Assembly: GCF_019084545.1 (NCBI RefSeq)
Contig: NZ_JAHREP010000022.1
Location: 24,721 to 88,720 of the forward strand
Length of the DNA stretch: 64,000 nt
DNA from: Marinobacterium ramblicola
GTDB lineage: Bacteria; Pseudomonadota; Gammaproteobacteria; Pseudomonadales; Balneatricaceae
Direction of reading: 5' to 3'
Part shown: one piece after another, positions 7,351 through 18,168 of the stretch
How the letters are laid out: each line of letters starts with the position of its first letter
How positions within the stretch are numbered: the first letter of the stretch is position 1
The notes under the pieces: generated by a model
The model's input: only the letters and a program-made list of their open reading frames with translations
Databases searched by the model: none
What the model was told of the DNA's origin: nothing
Position numbers and translations under genes: made by a program

Positions 7351-8004
7351 ATGATAATTCGTGTACTACCAGAGCTGGAAAATCGCGACCAGTGGCTCAG
7401 TTTTCTGCGCCGCGAGCAGCCCTATTGTCTGGTCGAACAGCCCGAATGCCTGGTCGATTTCCAGACCCACTTTCTGCAGTTGACCCTCTTTCGGCAGGAC
7501 CATCGCGACCCGGAGCGCTACACCCTGGGCTCACGCAACTCGATGCAACCGGCGTGGGATCTGATCCGCGGCTGCAACTGGTCACTCAGCGCCATCATCG
7601 ACGGCCTGTCCCAACTCGACTTCGGCAGCAACGTGCGCGACAACTCGCTGCTCGGTCTGCACGGCGATGTCAGTGTGCGCAAGCGCTTCGCCAGCGAGCG
7701 CACTCTGCTGCCACCCACCGCGTCGGGCCTGTTCAAGCCGCTTAACCGGCTGCCGGATCAGTGGTCCGGCGATACCCTGTGCCGCCTGCTCGCCAATGAG
7801 CAGTGGCGCGACTGGCAAGCAGAAAACGAGGAGGAGGCGATCAGTCCGCGTGCCCTGCTGCTGGCCCTGCAACAGAGTTGCGACGCCTGGCAGGTGGCAA
7901 GGCACGGCGAGCGTCTGCTGCTGCGTCATGCGGGCAAACCGATGGTCAGTTTCGTGCCGGACCCGACTCCGCCCCGTCCCCGTCTGGTTGATCGCGATCT
8001 GTAG
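7351..8004 (+). CDS. Hypothetical protein, function unknown
   Basis: 217-residue cytoplasmic protein, divergent from the 6948-7301 gene and convergent with the condensin operon. No motif was recognised. The N-terminal two thirds contain many Trp, Arg and Leu residues (WDLIRGCNWSLSAIIDGL) and the C-terminus is proline-rich (PDPTPPRPR). It was checked for a Toprim or JetD-like domain because of the condensin next door and none is visible. ATG at 7351 with AAGG upstream. A strong bidirectional hairpin follows at 8031-8052. Codon use matches the genome, so it is likely a real gene. Confidence 0.6.
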   Translation: MIIRVLPELENRDQWLSFLRREQPYCLVEQPECLVDFQTHFLQLTLFRQDHRDPERYTLGSRNSMQPAWDLIRGCNWSLSAIIDGLSQLDFGSNVRDNSLLGLHGDVSVRKRFASERTLLPPTASGLFKPLNRLPDQWSGDTLCRLLANEQWRDWQAENEEEAISPRALLLALQQSCDAWQVARHGERLLLRHAGKPMVSFVPDPTPPRPRLVDRDL

Positions 8005-8030
8005 CCCTGTACACAGCAGTCCTGTACACA

Positions 8031-8052
8031 AAGGGAGCCCTCAGGCTCCCTT
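8031..8052. terminator. Bidirectional hairpin terminator between convergent genes
   Basis: Perfect 9-bp stem AAGGGAGCC / GGCTCCCTT with a 4-base loop, lying between the unknown gene and the end of the condensin operon. Two copies of CCTGTACACA (8006-8015, 8021-8030) precede it, resembling the repeat-plus-hairpin elements at 45832 and 50646. Confidence 0.75.
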
Positions 8053-8071
8053 ATCGATCTTGATCGTCAGA

Positions 8072-11000
8072 TCACACCAGCTCGGCCTGGTCCTCGTCGA
8101 CGCTCTCGAACTCATCCCGCGGCATCAGCTTATACGGGTGATCGGACGCCAGCAGTTCCTTGCCCTTCTCGGTCGGGAACTCGACATCGATATCGACCAC
8201 ACGACCGTCACGGCAGACGTTGATGATGGTATCCATGCAGGATGACAGCAGCGAGTACTTCTCGTCCGGCGCCGCGATAATGGTCTGCAGACCAAGATCC
8301 GACATGAAGCCGAGCGAGGTCACGGTGTTCTCCGAGTCGAGCTTGTTGAATGCCTCGTCGAATACCGACAGGCTGAAGCCGCCCACCGGCTTGCCGTCGC
8401 TGCCCTCCTTCAGACGGTAGGTCGCGCCGAGCGCCGCCGCCATGGCGACATAGAACGGCACCTGGTGCTCTCCGCCGGAACCGGTCTTGATACGCTGCGT
8501 CAGCGTGGTCTTGCGGTTGCCCTGCAGGTCCTTCACCACCAACTCGAAATTGTAGAAGTTGCGGTAGTCCTGCAACAGGCTACTTTCGCCCTCATCCTTG
8601 AGTACGTCATGGATCTTGGCCAGCGCATCGCGGTGGGTGCTGTCGCCGGTGTGCTGCAGGTCGAACAGTGAACCGACGTTGGCCTGGTCCATCCGCGTGT
8701 AGGCTTCGACCAGTTCGAGGATATCCTTGAGCTCCGGGTTGGGGCTCATCTCGAAGCTGTACATCTCCTTGTGGAACGGACGGTTCTTCAGGTGGCTGTT
8801 CAGCTCGCGGATCAGGTCGCGGATCTTGTTGATCTGGTCGTTCAGGTGCGCAACGAAGTCGGAGCGGAACGCGGTTTCCGCCTCCAGACGGGCACGCTCG
8901 GCCTTCTTCGCGTACTGCGCCAGCTCCGACTCACGCAGCGCCTCGACGGTGCTGTCGACGAACTTCTCCAGGTCGTCGTGGGTGGAGTCGGGGCCGATCT
9001 TGTCCAGCTCCTGGTGGCTCATGCCGCCGCCGTGGTAGCGCGCCTTGTACTGCGCCACGGCATCGCGCACGCCGTTCTTTTTCTTCTCATGCAGCTGCAG
9101 CTCGCCCTGCGCCTTTTTCGCTGCTTCGAAGATGATTCGCTCCAGCTCGCCGTCGCAGGCTTCGTCGAGATAGTCGCGCTTCTCCTGCGCGGACTGGGCG
9201 TCAAAGTTGCTGTTCTCTTCACACTGGGTGCGGCGCTCTACATGCTCGACCAGCTCGCCATCCAGCGCCTCGACCAGCGCATTGTCCTTGATGATGCTGG
9301 TGCGCACCTTCTGCAGCTTGTCCATCAGCGATTTCTGCTTGGACTCGACCGCTTTCTGATGCTCGGCCAGATCGGCGATGCGGGCCTGGATGCCGGAGTC
9401 GTCATGGTTGCGCAGGTCGGTGATCGCCTGCTCGAAGCCCTTGATCTCGCCACTGATCTGTTCGCGCTGGTTGCACAGGTCATAGACCCGCTCGTTGACG
9501 CCCATCAGGCCGTTGGCCAGGCTGATCAGCGAGTCGCGCAGCTTCTCCAGGGTTTCGTGCTTCTTGCCGAGGGTGGTGAACTCCTTGATCAGTTCATCCA
9601 CCTGACGCCCCTGCACCTGCAGCTGGTCACCGCGACGGCGAATACCCATGATCGGGCTCAGTTCGTTGATCGCGGTGGTAGAACCCTCGGACTGCAGCAT
9701 GCAGTCGTAGGTCAGCGCGCGCTCGTGTCGCAGCAGCTCGTTTTCGGTCTCCACCGCCATCACGCCGCCGAGGGCGCGGTTCATGTAGGCGCGGGCATCG
9801 TCGTTGTCGGTGTCGATAAACTGCGCCAGAGAGTTCGGCTTGGTGCGATTCAGCCACTCGCCGCTCTTGGTGGTGTTGATGATCCGGCAGCCCTTCAGAT
9901 GGCGGCCCTTGCGACGGTACAGGGTGATCGCCTCCTTGACCCGGTCCGGCGACACCACCAGTGCCTCGCGGCGGGCACCAAGGAAGGATTCGATGGCAAT
10001 ACGCCACTTGTCGTCGTTGATATCGACCAGCTCGCAGATCGGCGTCGACTTGATGCCGTAGCCTTCCAGCAGCTCCATCAGTTCGCGGGTGTTGTGGCGG
10101 ATCGGCGCCCGCCCCTGCTGCAGCTGCTCGACGGCGCTCTTCTGGTTCTGGATGGTGCTGCGCAGCTCGTTGATACGGATCACCGACTCCTCGTAGCGAC
10201 GCGATACCGCCTTGCGTACCGAGTCGATATTGTCGCGCAGCTGCTCGAGGGTGTTGTCCACCTCCACCGGCGAGATCGGCCAGGCTTCGGCGAGCACATT
10301 CTCACCGGAGCGCCACAGCTCCACCGACTGCGCCACCACGGGACGAAACGCCTCGGGCAGCATATCGGCGTGATCGGAGAAGCCGACAGTGGTACGCAGC
10401 AGACCATACACCGACTGGATGCGATCCTTGACCACGTTCAGCTCATGCTGGTGGGCGCGGATGGAGGACTCCAGCGCGTTGATCTGATGGGCGGAGTCGG
10501 AGGTGTTGAGTTCGGCGCGGGCGTTGGCCAGGTCCTGGATCGCCCTGTTCAGCGCTTCGCTGGTCTCGGCCAGTTCGATCTGCAGCTTCTCCTCCTGCTC
10601 CTGGTTGGTCTCCAGGCGCTCGGCGGCCTCCTCCTTCTTCAGGTCGGCCTGCTCGAAGCGGCTCTCGTGCACCACCCACTCGTACTCGACGGAGTTGCGC
10701 AGGTTGCGGCTGATGCCGCGACACATCTCCTGTACCTTCTCCAGCTCGGTGATACGGTTGGCCACCTCCTGGGTCTTCTGCTCCATCGCCCGGTACTCGT
10801 CGAGCGACTTGCGGAAGGCGCCGACGTGGACGATGTTCTCGTCCAGCACGAACTCGCGTACGAAGCGGGTCGGGCTGTCGATCGGCACGAACTTGAGCGC
10901 GTTCTTGAAGTTCTTGACGAACTTGTCGTCGTCGTTGGGCATCTGCGGATCGTGGCTGAGATGGGTCACCATCTCCTTGACGAAGCGTGCCGCGCGCTTC

Positions 11001-11509
11001 TCCAGGATCATCTCCGGGCACTGCTTGAGCAGACCGTCGCGCACCTCGTTCCACGCCTTCGGCATGCGGCCGCTGCCCTGTTTGACGGTGAAGTCGTCCA
11101 GCGTCACCGAGAAGTTGGGCAGGATGAAGCGGCCGAGGATCTCCTCGTCGGCGTTGGCGGTGGAGGCGCTGATGGCGATGCCGACGCAGCTCTCCTGTGC
11201 GGTTTCGGTGTCGAAGAAGCTCATCGCCAGGTAGGTAATAGAGTCCTCACGGGCGTTGCCCTTCTTGCCCATGTCGTCGAGGAAGCCGAGACAGTAGGTG
11301 CGCAGCGAGCGCTCGCTCTTCTCGCCGGCGGAGGCGTTGAAGCTCAGGTGGCGCTTGTGGCCGCCCATCAGTACGGTCTGCATCGCGTCGAGCAGCGAGG
11401 ACTTGCCCGAGCCGTTGGGGCCGACGATGGCGACATTGCCCTTGATCGGGATCTCCATCGCGCCCAGCACATACCAGTTGACCAGCACCATGCGATTAAG
11501 CTGTTTCAT
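8072..11509 (-). CDS. MukB/MksB/JetC-like SMC ATPase
   Basis: 1145-residue SMC-like motor of a MukBEF-type condensin. Walker [10 protein letters not shown] is at residues 30-38 after the typical [10 protein letters not shown] start. Long charged coiled-coil arms flank a central hinge-like region around residues 450-620. The C-terminal head has the signature TGSGGEH near 1009-1015 and Walker [12 protein letters not shown] near 1048-1058. Its ATG overlaps the MukE-like gene by 14 bases. Length fits MksB/JetC (about 1100) rather than MukB (about 1480). These complexes load on DNA as MukF-like kleisin plus MukE-like subunits and extrude loops. With JetD they form the Wadjet plasmid-defence nuclease, but no JetD is seen here. 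Confidence 0.88.
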   Translation of the reverse strand: MKQLNRMVLVNWYVLGAMEIPIKGNVAIVGPNGSGKSSLLDAMQTVLMGGHKRHLSFNASAGEKSERSLRTYCLGFLDDMGKKGNAREDSITYLAMSFFDTETAQESCVGIAISASTANADEEILGRFILPNFSVTLDDFTVKQGSGRMPKAWNEVRDGLLKQCPEMILEKRAARFVKEMVTHLSHDPQMPNDDDKFVKNFKNALKFVPIDSPTRFVREFVLDENIVHVGAFRKSLDEYRAMEQKTQEVANRITELEKVQEMCRGISRNLRNSVEYEWVVHESRFEQADLKKEEAAERLETNQEQEEKLQIELAETSEALNRAIQDLANARAELNTSDSAHQINALESSIRAHQHELNVVKDRIQSVYGLLRTTVGFSDHADMLPEAFRPVVAQSVELWRSGENVLAEAWPISPVEVDNTLEQLRDNIDSVRKAVSRRYEESVIRINELRSTIQNQKSAVEQLQQGRAPIRHNTRELMELLEGYGIKSTPICELVDINDDKWRIAIESFLGARREALVVSPDRVKEAITLYRRKGRHLKGCRIINTTKSGEWLNRTKPNSLAQFIDTDNDDARAYMNRALGGVMAVETENELLRHERALTYDCMLQSEGSTTAINELSPIMGIRRRGDQLQVQGRQVDELIKEFTTLGKKHETLEKLRDSLISLANGLMGVNERVYDLCNQREQISGEIKGFEQAITDLRNHDDSGIQARIADLAEHQKAVESKQKSLMDKLQKVRTSIIKDNALVEALDGELVEHVERRTQCEENSNFDAQSAQEKRDYLDEACDGELERIIFEAAKKAQGELQLHEKKKNGVRDAVAQYKARYHGGGMSHQELDKIGPDSTHDDLEKFVDSTVEALRESELAQYAKKAERARLEAETAFRSDFVAHLNDQINKIRDLIRELNSHLKNRPFHKEMYSFEMSPNPELKDILELVEAYTRMDQANVGSLFDLQHTGDSTHRDALAKIHDVLKDEGESSLLQDYRNFYNFELVVKDLQGNRKTTLTQRIKTGSGGEHQVPFYVAMAAALGATYRLKEGSDGKPVGGFSLSVFDEAFNKLDSENTVTSLGFMSDLGLQTIIAAPDEKYSLLSSCMDTIINVCRDGRVVDIDVEFPTEKGKELLASDHPYKLMPRDEFESVDEDQAELV

Positions 11510-12251
11510 TGCTGCGCTCCCCGGTGGTTTCCTCTTCGTTTAGAGTTTCGACGGTCGGCTGTTCGGGATCGGGCGGCGTATCGCCCTCTTCGGCGTCGGC
11601 AACCTTGTCTTCGGCGCGGCGGTTTGGCTCAGCCTCATCCTCGACATACTCGTCGCTCTGTTCCCGGTTATCGATATCGCAGAGCGCTTCGAGCTGGCCG
11701 ATGTAGTCCTCGACCACCACCTGCCTGATGGTCGGGTTGATGCGGATCGGCACGTTCTTCGGGTCGGTCTCGTCCGACTTGCCGCGCTCGATGATGCCGT
11801 GGCGGGTGAACAGCGACAGGATCTCCTTGAGACGGGTCTCGTTGGGGATCTCCTTGCCGGTCAGGGTGTCGTACAGGCGCAGCAGATCATCGGAGGAGCT
11901 GAACGCCTTGCCATCCTCCACCTCGAACGACTCCAACTTGGCCTCGTAGATCTGGCGCAGGCAGAGCAGCAGCAGCGACTCGTCCAGACGCAGGCGCATC
12001 ACCCGCTCCTCGCCCCGGGGCAGGATGCCGAGATAGGCCTCGTCCGGCTGATAAATGAAGCTCCAGCCGATCGCCTCGAACAGATTGCGGAAGTACTCCA
12101 CATTGTGCGAGATCAGAAAGTAGTGCTCGCGGTGCACAGGGCGGTCCGCGTAGAGGAACTGACTGGTCAGCAGCAGATTGGCGGCGCGGATGAAATCATC
12201 CGCCTGGTGCTGTTCGTTACGGGAAACGACTTTTTGCAGGTCACCTAGCAT
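11496..12251 (-). CDS. MukE/MksE/JetB-like (DUF4194) condensin subunit
   Basis: 251-residue kleisin-associated subunit with winged-helix character: [34 protein letters not shown] at the start, [18 protein letters not shown] and [18 protein letters not shown] in the middle. The last 60 residues are acidic and low-complexity. The start at 12251 is chosen because ATG overlaps the stop of the MukF-like gene (TAATG), with AGGA 9 bases upstream; an in-frame start at 12284 would extend into that gene. The middle position in the F-E-B order is the standard mks/jet layout. It should bridge kleisin and SMC heads on DNA. Confidence 0.83.
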   Translation of the reverse strand: MLGDLQKVVSRNEQHQADDFIRAANLLLTSQFLYADRPVHREHYFLISHNVEYFRNLFEAIGWSFIYQPDEAYLGILPRGEERVMRLRLDESLLLLCLRQIYEAKLESFEVEDGKAFSSSDDLLRLYDTLTGKEIPNETRLKEILSLFTRHGIIERGKSDETDPKNVPIRINPTIRQVVVEDYIGQLEALCDIDNREQSDEYVEDEAEPNRRAEDKVADAEEGDTPPDPEQPTVETLNEEETTGERSNETA

Positions 12252-13651
12252 TATTGAGTCCTGTGAATCACGAAGCCACGACACTCCACCATATCGGCGA
12301 CGTTGACGTAGCGGTCTTCAAACTGAATCCGGTAGCGCGTAGCGGTGTTGCGCGCCTTCTTGCCGAGCGAGTTCAGGTGGCGAACGTAGCTGAAGCAGAT
12401 ATAGTCTTCGATGCTGTCGATACGGAACTCGGTGGCATCAAGCTTATCGCGGCCGGCGAACTGCTCCTCAAGGTAGGCCTCGATCTTGTCCACCTTGACC
12501 TCGCGGCGCTCCTTCCACTCCTTGAACAGCTGACGCAGTGCCAGCACCTTGGGATCGATCTCGGACTGGGTGATGATGCGCGGCTTGGTCTCGACGCGGC
12601 GGCGGATCGGCGAGCGCACGCTCGACGGCGAGATAAAGCCGACCTGCTCCAGGCTATCCACCGACGGAATCTCGCTGTCGTCCTTTTTCGCCAGTTCGGC
12701 GATCAGGCGCGACAGACGCGCCGCCATGCCCGGCGTGGTCTTGTCCATGTAGCGCACGGTATCGGCCACGCGCTTCTCGAGCTGGTAGCGGAAGTCGTCG
12801 ATGGCGGCGAGACGCTGATCCACCGATTCGAAGATGCGGATCACGCGGTTGATATGCTGCTGCACCAGCGCTTCCGACTCCTCCACATCCAGCTCATACT
12901 GCATCTGGTAGTGCTCGGCCAGCTGATCCAGCTTCAGCGGATCGAACTGCAGGTCGCGCATCATCGACAGAATCTGGCGACGGAAGCGGAAGGGGTTGTT
13001 CTTGGTCTTCAGCGTCTTGTAGTCGGAGACCAGGATATGTTCGACGAAGCGATCGAAGAAGCTGCGCACGATCTCCTGCGGCGAAGAGCTGTCGGCCAGG
13101 CTGATCTTCAACTCACGCAGGCCGAGCAGCATGTCGGTCAGATGGGCACTGAAATCGGCTGCGGTCTGCGCCGCCTCCTCCAATGCGATACCGCGTCCGA
13201 CCGGATCGGACACCGCCGACTCCAACGAGCTGAGCACGTTCAGTACCGCGCCGCCGTAGCTACGCTTCTCCAGTTTGGAGATCGACGCCAGCGAGCGCAG
13301 CAGGAAGCTGTTCGCCGGCGACATCAACACATAGGTGCGGTAGATCCGCTGCTCCTCCTCCAGCCAGCCGGTCTGCACCAGGCGGCGGTATATCCGGTTG
13401 GTGTAGTCGGCGCTGGAGAGCGGCAGATCGCTGTCGCTTTCGTCATCGGCCTCGGCGGCCCAGCGGCGGATACCGTAACGCACGACCGCATTCTCGATGG
13501 TCGAGCGCACCAGATCCTTGGGGATGAAGGGATCGATCAGATCCTCGTCGAAGAACAGGTCCGCCAACTCCAGCAGCACCACCTCGTAGATACGGCGGTT
13601 CTGGCCGGAAAGCGGCAGAAAGATGTCATCCGGAAGCTTGTTGAAAAGCAC
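12251..13651 (-). CDS. MukF/MksF/JetA-like kleisin subunit
   Basis: 466-residue first gene of the condensin operon. The N-terminus ([16 protein letters not shown], then [18 protein letters not shown]) resembles the winged-helix start of JetA/MksF proteins, followed by a long helical middle and a C-terminal segment ([46 protein letters not shown]). The start appears to be GTG at 13651; no strong Shine-Dalgarno is visible, so the exact start is uncertain. A palindrome CTTAAGCTTAAG at 13670-13681 lies just upstream and could be a regulatory site. As kleisin it would close the ring formed with the SMC heads and MukE-like subunit. Confidence 0.83.
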   Translation of the reverse strand: MLFNKLPDDIFLPLSGQNRRIYEVVLLELADLFFDEDLIDPFIPKDLVRSTIENAVVRYGIRRWAAEADDESDSDLPLSSADYTNRIYRRLVQTGWLEEEQRIYRTYVLMSPANSFLLRSLASISKLEKRSYGGAVLNVLSSLESAVSDPVGRGIALEEAAQTAADFSAHLTDMLLGLRELKISLADSSSPQEIVRSFFDRFVEHILVSDYKTLKTKNNPFRFRRQILSMMRDLQFDPLKLDQLAEHYQMQYELDVEESEALVQQHINRVIRIFESVDQRLAAIDDFRYQLEKRVADTVRYMDKTTPGMAARLSRLIAELAKKDDSEIPSVDSLEQVGFISPSSVRSPIRRRVETKPRIITQSEIDPKVLALRQLFKEWKERREVKVDKIEAYLEEQFAGRDKLDATEFRIDSIEDYICFSYVRHLNSLGKKARNTATRYRIQFEDRYVNVADMVECRGFVIHRTQ

Positions 13652-13796
13652 TGAGTTGGGGTCCGTTCACTTAAGCTTAAGAGGGCGATTCTAACGGAAA
13701 ACCGGGCACGGGATAAGGGCTGATCCAAGTAGCGCCGAGGTTAAATCACCTGCCACAAGCCGCTGTCACAAAACTGACATTTGTACCAGCTTCTAC

Positions 13797-13913
13797 ATTT
13801 TTTACATAACGCTAAATTTCACCAAGCAAAACTCATATTTATTATTTATCATATACTTAATTCACTGGCATGGATTAAGCTTAATCTTAGCATTAGCAAT
13901 TTTTTACATAACG
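13797..13913. promoter_or_regulatory. AT-rich modE promoter region with candidate ModE sites
   Basis: A perfect 15-bp direct repeat ATTTTTTACATAACG occurs at 13797-13811 and 13899-13913. TACATAACG equals the right half of the E. coli ModE operator as I recall it (TAYATAACG). A palindrome GATTAAGCTTAATC lies between the copies at 13873-13886. The region is the only long AT-rich stretch before the modE-modABC operon, so autoregulation by ModE-molybdate is a reasonable reading. The matching left half-sites are weak. Confidence 0.45.
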
Positions 13914-13923
13914 GTCCTGCGGC

Positions 13924-14676
13924 ATGGCAGAACAGAATCAACAACTTGAAGCTCTCGCGTTGCAACTTGATCAGCGTGGACGGCTGGAAAAACGGCTCAG
14001 ACTGCTCGAATCGATCGCCGCCACCGGCTCGCTGACAGCCGCCGCAGAGCTCACCGGCGTCAGCTATAAAACCGCTTGGAATCATCTACGCGAGTTGAAC
14101 GGTGCCTGCACCGAAACACTGGTTAGCACCAGTACCGGCGGCGCCAATGGCGGCGGTTCACGGCTCACCGACAGTGGAGAGACCCTGCTCAAGCTGCTGC
14201 GCATCCAGCGCACCGGCAGCCGACACCGCCTGGCACAAAGGGTACCGGCGCTGAGATTCAGTGCCCGCAACCAGTTGCCGGCGCGCGTGATCGGCATCAG
14301 CAGCAGTGGCGTGATCGCCAGGGTGGAGCTGCGTATCGGCAGTCTGGAGCTGTATAGCCATATTACCCGCAGCAGCATTGAACGCCTGGGACTAAGCCAG
14401 GGCGGTGGCGCCTTCGCGATCATCAAGGCCAGCGCGCTCGGACTCCTGCCACCAGACAGCCCAACACCGGTCGGCGATATCAACTGCCTGCCGGCCAGGG
14501 TGCTCAGCTGCGAAAGCAGTGCCGAGGGCCGGGAGATCGAGCTGGAGCTGGCCGAGGGCGTCAGCCTGACCGTGGCCCGTGCCTTCGACCTGAGCGAAGA
14601 GGCGTGGATCTACCAGGGCACAGTACTTCAGGTACTGATTCAGCCGGAGGAGATCATGCTGGCGACCGCCGCATGA
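13924..14676 (+). CDS. modE: ModE molybdate-responsive regulator
   Basis: 250-residue DNA-binding molybdate sensor. The N-terminal LysR-like winged helix spans about residues 20-90 (LLESIAATGSLTAAAEL, then SYKTAWNHLREL). The C-terminus carries two Mop/TOBE-type molybdate-binding domains at about 110-170 (SARNQLPARVIGI) and 180-245 (INCLPARVLSCES). That is the full-length E. coli-type architecture. ModE-molybdate represses modABC and activates molybdoenzyme genes. It is transcribed just ahead of modABC (48-base gap) and probably in one operon with it. Close linkage to nifF and nifV suggests supply of molybdenum for nitrogenase FeMo-cofactor. Confidence 0.92.
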   Translation: MAEQNQQLEALALQLDQRGRLEKRLRLLESIAATGSLTAAAELTGVSYKTAWNHLRELNGACTETLVSTSTGGANGGGSRLTDSGETLLKLLRIQRTGSRHRLAQRVPALRFSARNQLPARVIGISSSGVIARVELRIGSLELYSHITRSSIERLGLSQGGGAFAIIKASALGLLPPDSPTPVGDINCLPARVLSCESSAEGREIELELAEGVSLTVARAFDLSEEAWIYQGTVLQVLIQPEEIMLATAA

Positions 14677-14724
14677 AGGCCAGGGTCCACTGCGGCCGCA
14701 GCAGATCAAGTTAAGGATGAGGAT

Positions 14725-15480
14725 ATGAACAGGTTCCTACGCAGCATCACAACAGCAACAGCCCTCTGCCTGCTGACGCTGAACGGGCAGGTGCAGGCAG
14801 CGGAGGTCAAAGCCGCGGTAGCCGCCAACTTCACCGCCGCGGCCAAGGAGATCACCACCGAGTTTGAACGGCAGAGCGGGCACAGCGTCAGCCTGAGTTT
14901 CGCCTCCACCGGCAAGCTCTACACCCAGATCGTCAACGGCGCACCGTTCGATATTTTCCTGTCAGCCGATTCATCCCGCCCCCAGCTACTGGTCGAAAAG
15001 GGCGATGCAGTGCCCGACTCGCTGTTTACCTACGCGGTGGGCCAACTGGTACTGTGGAGTGCCGATCCAGCGCTGATCGACAGCGAAGGCCGCGCCTTGA
15101 AAGAGAAGAAACTGGAGCGCCTGGCGATCGCCAACCCGAAAACCGCCCCCTACGGCGCCGCAGCGATAGAGGCGCTGGAGGCCTTGGGCGTCTGGAGCGA
15201 CTACGAAAGCACCACCGTGCGCGGCGACAGCATCGCCCAGACCTACCAGATGGCCTATACCGGCGCGGTCCCGGCGGCGCTGGTTGCCCGTGCCCAGATC
15301 GCACTGGACAGCAGTGGCTCAAGCTGGCTGATCCCGGCGGAGCTGTACAGCCCGATCCGCCAGCAGGCGGTATTGCTGGCCAAAGGTGCGGACAACGAGG
15401 CGGCCAAGGCACTGATCGCCTACCTGAAGAGCGATCAGGCCCGAACCATCATCGAGCGTTACGGATACGGTCTGGAATAG
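14725..15480 (+). CDS. modA: ModA molybdate-binding periplasmic protein
   Basis: 251-residue precursor with a Sec signal peptide (basic MNRFLRS, hydrophobic core, likely cut near QVQAA at 24-26). The mature part shows the ModA pattern: AAVAANFTAAAKEIT, VSLSFASTGKLYTQI (the ligand-contacting ASTG) and GAPFDIFLSAD, then DSIAQTYQMAYTGAVPAALV with the second set of oxyanion contacts. It binds molybdate or tungstate in the periplasm and passes it to ModB. The Shine-Dalgarno is AAGGATGAGG upstream of the ATG. Confidence 0.95.
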   Translation: MNRFLRSITTATALCLLTLNGQVQAAEVKAAVAANFTAAAKEITTEFERQSGHSVSLSFASTGKLYTQIVNGAPFDIFLSADSSRPQLLVEKGDAVPDSLFTYAVGQLVLWSADPALIDSEGRALKEKKLERLAIANPKTAPYGAAAIEALEALGVWSDYESTTVRGDSIAQTYQMAYTGAVPAALVARAQIALDSSGSSWLIPAELYSPIRQQAVLLAKGADNEAAKALIAYLKSDQARTIIERYGYGLE

Positions 15481-15498
15481 CACCCGGGAGTCGAGAGC

Positions 15499-16164
15499 AT
15501 GACCGAAGCGATACTGCTGACCCTGAAGCTGGCGGGACTGACCACGCTGATCCTGCTGCTGGTCGGCACACCGCTGGCCTGGTGGCTGGCCCGCAACCGC
15601 ACCTGGTGGAAGGAGATCATCAACGCCCTGGTCGCCCTGCCGCTGGTGCTGCCGCCGACGGTGCTCGGCTTCTACCTGCTGCTGGTGATGTCGCCGCAGA
15701 GCGCACTGGGCGGCTTCCTCAAGCAGACCTTCGGTATCACCCTCCCCTTCACCTTCGAGGGGCTGGTGGTGGGCTCGGTGATCTACTCCCTGCCCTTCGT
15801 CGTCCAGCCGATCCGCAACGCCTTCGAGGCGATCGGCAGTGCACCGATGGAGGTGGCGGCCACCCTGCGCGCCTCACCGCTGGACCGTTTCCTGACCGTC
15901 GCACTGCCGCTGGCACGGCCCGGTTTTCTCAGCGGAGCGGTGCTGGGCTTCGCCCATACCGTCGGCGAGTTCGGCGTGGTGCTGATGATCGGCGGCAACC
16001 TGCCCGGTGAAACCAAGGTGCTTTCCATCGCCATCTATGATCATGTGGAATCACTGGAGTGGTCCCAGGCCCATATCCTATCCGGCGGTATGTTGGCCGG
16101 CTCGTTCCTGCTGATCTTCGCGATGATGCTGATCGAGAAACGCTGGGGGAGACTGCACCGATGA
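15499..16164 (+). CDS. modB: ModB molybdate ABC permease
   Basis: 221-residue inner-membrane permease with about five hydrophobic segments. It has the ModB hallmarks [16 protein letters not shown] near residues 45-60 and the coupling EAA loop ([23 protein letters not shown]) near 119-141. It follows modA by 18 bases, and its TGA overlaps the modC ATG (ATGA), so it is translationally coupled with the ATPase. Homodimers form the molybdate channel. Confidence 0.95.
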   Translation: MTEAILLTLKLAGLTTLILLLVGTPLAWWLARNRTWWKEIINALVALPLVLPPTVLGFYLLLVMSPQSALGGFLKQTFGITLPFTFEGLVVGSVIYSLPFVVQPIRNAFEAIGSAPMEVAATLRASPLDRFLTVALPLARPGFLSGAVLGFAHTVGEFGVVLMIGGNLPGETKVLSIAIYDHVESLEWSQAHILSGGMLAGSFLLIFAMMLIEKRWGRLHR

Positions 16165-17300
16165 GCACACTCAACGCCCGCTTCAACGGCCAGGTCGGCG
16201 ACTTCCGCCTCAACGTGGATTTTGCCATCCCGACCCAGGGGGTCACCGCCCTGTTCGGCCCCTCCGGCTGCGGCAAAACCACGCTGCTGCGCTGTATCGC
16301 CGGACTGACCCGGCTGCCGGGCGCCGAGCTGTCACTGAACGGCGATAGCTGGCAGCAGGGCCGCCGCTTCCTGCCGACGCACAAACGCCCGATCGGCTAC
16401 GTGTTTCAGGAACCGGGTCTGTTCGCCCACCTCAACGTGATGAAAAACCTGAGCTACGGCATGCGCCGGGCCGGCGTAAAAACTGAGGATTCCAACGAGC
16501 TTGGCGAACTGGCGGAACTGATGGGCATCACCCACCTGCTGCAGCGCCAGGTGCATGCACTGTCCGGCGGCGAGCGACAGCGCGTGGCGATCGCCCGCGC
16601 CCTGCTGATGCGGCCCAAGTTGCTGTTGATGGATGAGCCTCTGTCGGCACTGGACCAGGACAACAAGAACGAGATCCTGCCCTATCTGGAGCAGCTCCAC
16701 GCCCAGCTGGAGATACCGGTCCTCTACGTCACCCACGACCGGCGCGAGGTGGAGCGTCTGGCCGACCGGATTCTGCTGCTGCGCGAGGGGGAGCTGCTGG
16801 CCCAGGGCGAGATCGGCGAGATGCTGGCCCGCCCCGACCTGCCCTTCGCTTCCGCCCGGGATGCGGTGACCGTGCTCGATGGCCGGGTACTGCATTTCGA
16901 TGTGCGCTACGGGCTGAGCACGCTACAGATCGACGGCGGCACCCTGGAGGTACCGGATACGCTGGGCCCGACCGGTGTCTACAAGCGCCTACGCATCGCC
17001 GCTACCGATGTCAGCCTGGCCCAGAGCCTGGACCACGCCAGCACTATCTTGAACCGTCTGCCGGCGGTGATCTGGAAGATCCTGCCCACCGACGGTTCCA
17101 GCCTCAATGTGCTGCTGCGCATCGGCAACATGGGCGAGGGCAGCGCCCTGCTCGCCAGCGTCACCCGCAAGTCTGTGGAGAGCATGAACCTGCAACCCGG
17201 CCAGAGCATCTACGCCCAGATCAAGGGCGCCTCGCTGCTCGGTTCACACACCACACCCCATCCACGGCAACACCGGATGACGCCGCTGCTCAACAGCTGA
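16161..17300 (+). CDS. modC: ModC molybdate ABC transporter ATPase
   Basis: 379-residue ATPase subunit. Walker [10 protein letters not shown] is at 33-41, [15 protein letters not shown] near 134, Walker [13 protein letters not shown], and [15 protein letters not shown] holds the switch histidine. After about residue 290 comes a TOBE/Mop domain ([11 protein letters not shown]), which in ModC senses molybdate and can inhibit transport. The start at 16161 is fixed by the ATGA overlap with modB; an upstream in-frame start would read through modB. A 20-residue tail after GASLLG is not conserved in the family as far as I can tell. This is the last gene of the mod operon. Confidence 0.95.
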   Translation: MSTLNARFNGQVGDFRLNVDFAIPTQGVTALFGPSGCGKTTLLRCIAGLTRLPGAELSLNGDSWQQGRRFLPTHKRPIGYVFQEPGLFAHLNVMKNLSYGMRRAGVKTEDSNELGELAELMGITHLLQRQVHALSGGERQRVAIARALLMRPKLLLMDEPLSALDQDNKNEILPYLEQLHAQLEIPVLYVTHDRREVERLADRILLLREGELLAQGEIGEMLARPDLPFASARDAVTVLDGRVLHFDVRYGLSTLQIDGGTLEVPDTLGPTGVYKRLRIAATDVSLAQSLDHASTILNRLPAVIWKILPTDGSSLNVLLRIGNMGEGSALLASVTRKSVESMNLQPGQSIYAQIKGASLLGSHTTPHPRQHRMTPLLNS

Positions 17301-17316
17301 TCTGCCACCGCCCCAA

Positions 17317-17332
17317 TGTCGCAAAGCACACA
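17317..17332. promoter_or_regulatory. NifA upstream activator sequence 1 (nifF)
   Basis: TGTCGCAAAGCACACA fits the NifA consensus TGT-N10-ACA exactly. It pairs with the second site to make a near-perfect large inverted repeat (15 of 16 bases). Confidence 0.85.
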
Positions 17333-17351
17333 GAAAAACCGAAAAACCGGC

Positions 17352-17367
17352 TGTGCGCTTTGCGACA
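17352..17367. promoter_or_regulatory. NifA upstream activator sequence 2 (nifF)
   Basis: TGTGCGCTTTGCGACA fits TGT-N10-ACA, centre 35 bp from site 1 and in opposite orientation. It lies 73-88 bp upstream of the nifF -24 element, the usual enhancer distance. Confidence 0.85.
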
Positions 17368-17439
17368 AGGGGCATGCGACAGCGCCGTCACGACAGTGCC
17401 ACACCCCGCAATTCAAGCCCTTCAGCCATACCCCGCCGC

Positions 17440-17455
17440 TGGTATGGAATTCGCA
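17440..17455 (+). promoter_or_regulatory. Sigma-54 promoter of nifF
   Basis: TGGTATGGAATTCGCA keeps the invariant GG and GC with exactly 10 bases between them (consensus TGGCAC-N5-TTGCA). The flanking bases are only a moderate match. The position below two NifA sites and about 70 bases above the nifF ATG supports it. Confidence 0.7.
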
Positions 17456-17502
17456 ACTACCCGGTAACACCCGCCCTGCCGGGACCTGCATAACTGTTGT
17501 AG

Positions 17503-18072
<570 letters not shown>

Positions 18073-18120
18073 TCCCGGCTGCGTATCTATCCCATCAAAC
18101 CCATCACGTTCCCTATTGCG

Positions 18121-18152
18121 TGGCGCACCGATCTCCAGTGCGCCATTTTTTT
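18121..18152 (+). terminator. Rho-independent terminator of nifF
   Basis: 8-bp stem TGGCGCAC / GTGCGCCA with a 9-base loop, followed by seven T residues. Confidence 0.9.
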
Positions 18153-18168
18153 GCCTGTGCTTAGGCCA

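Noticed and set aside
7351..8004. Possible JetD replacement beside the condensin
   Set aside because: No Toprim, DEDD or winged-helix signature was seen, the gene is convergent rather than in the operon, and a terminator separates it.
8771..11728. A 985-codon open frame on the plus strand
   Set aside because: It lies entirely antisense to the SMC and MukE-like genes. Its protein is low-complexity in Leu, Val, Gln and Asp without family motifs, and GC-rich antisense frames are commonly open.
12254..13654. A 466-codon plus-strand frame mirroring the kleisin gene
   Set aside because: Exact antisense shadow of the MukF-like gene; no motif and no independent RBS.
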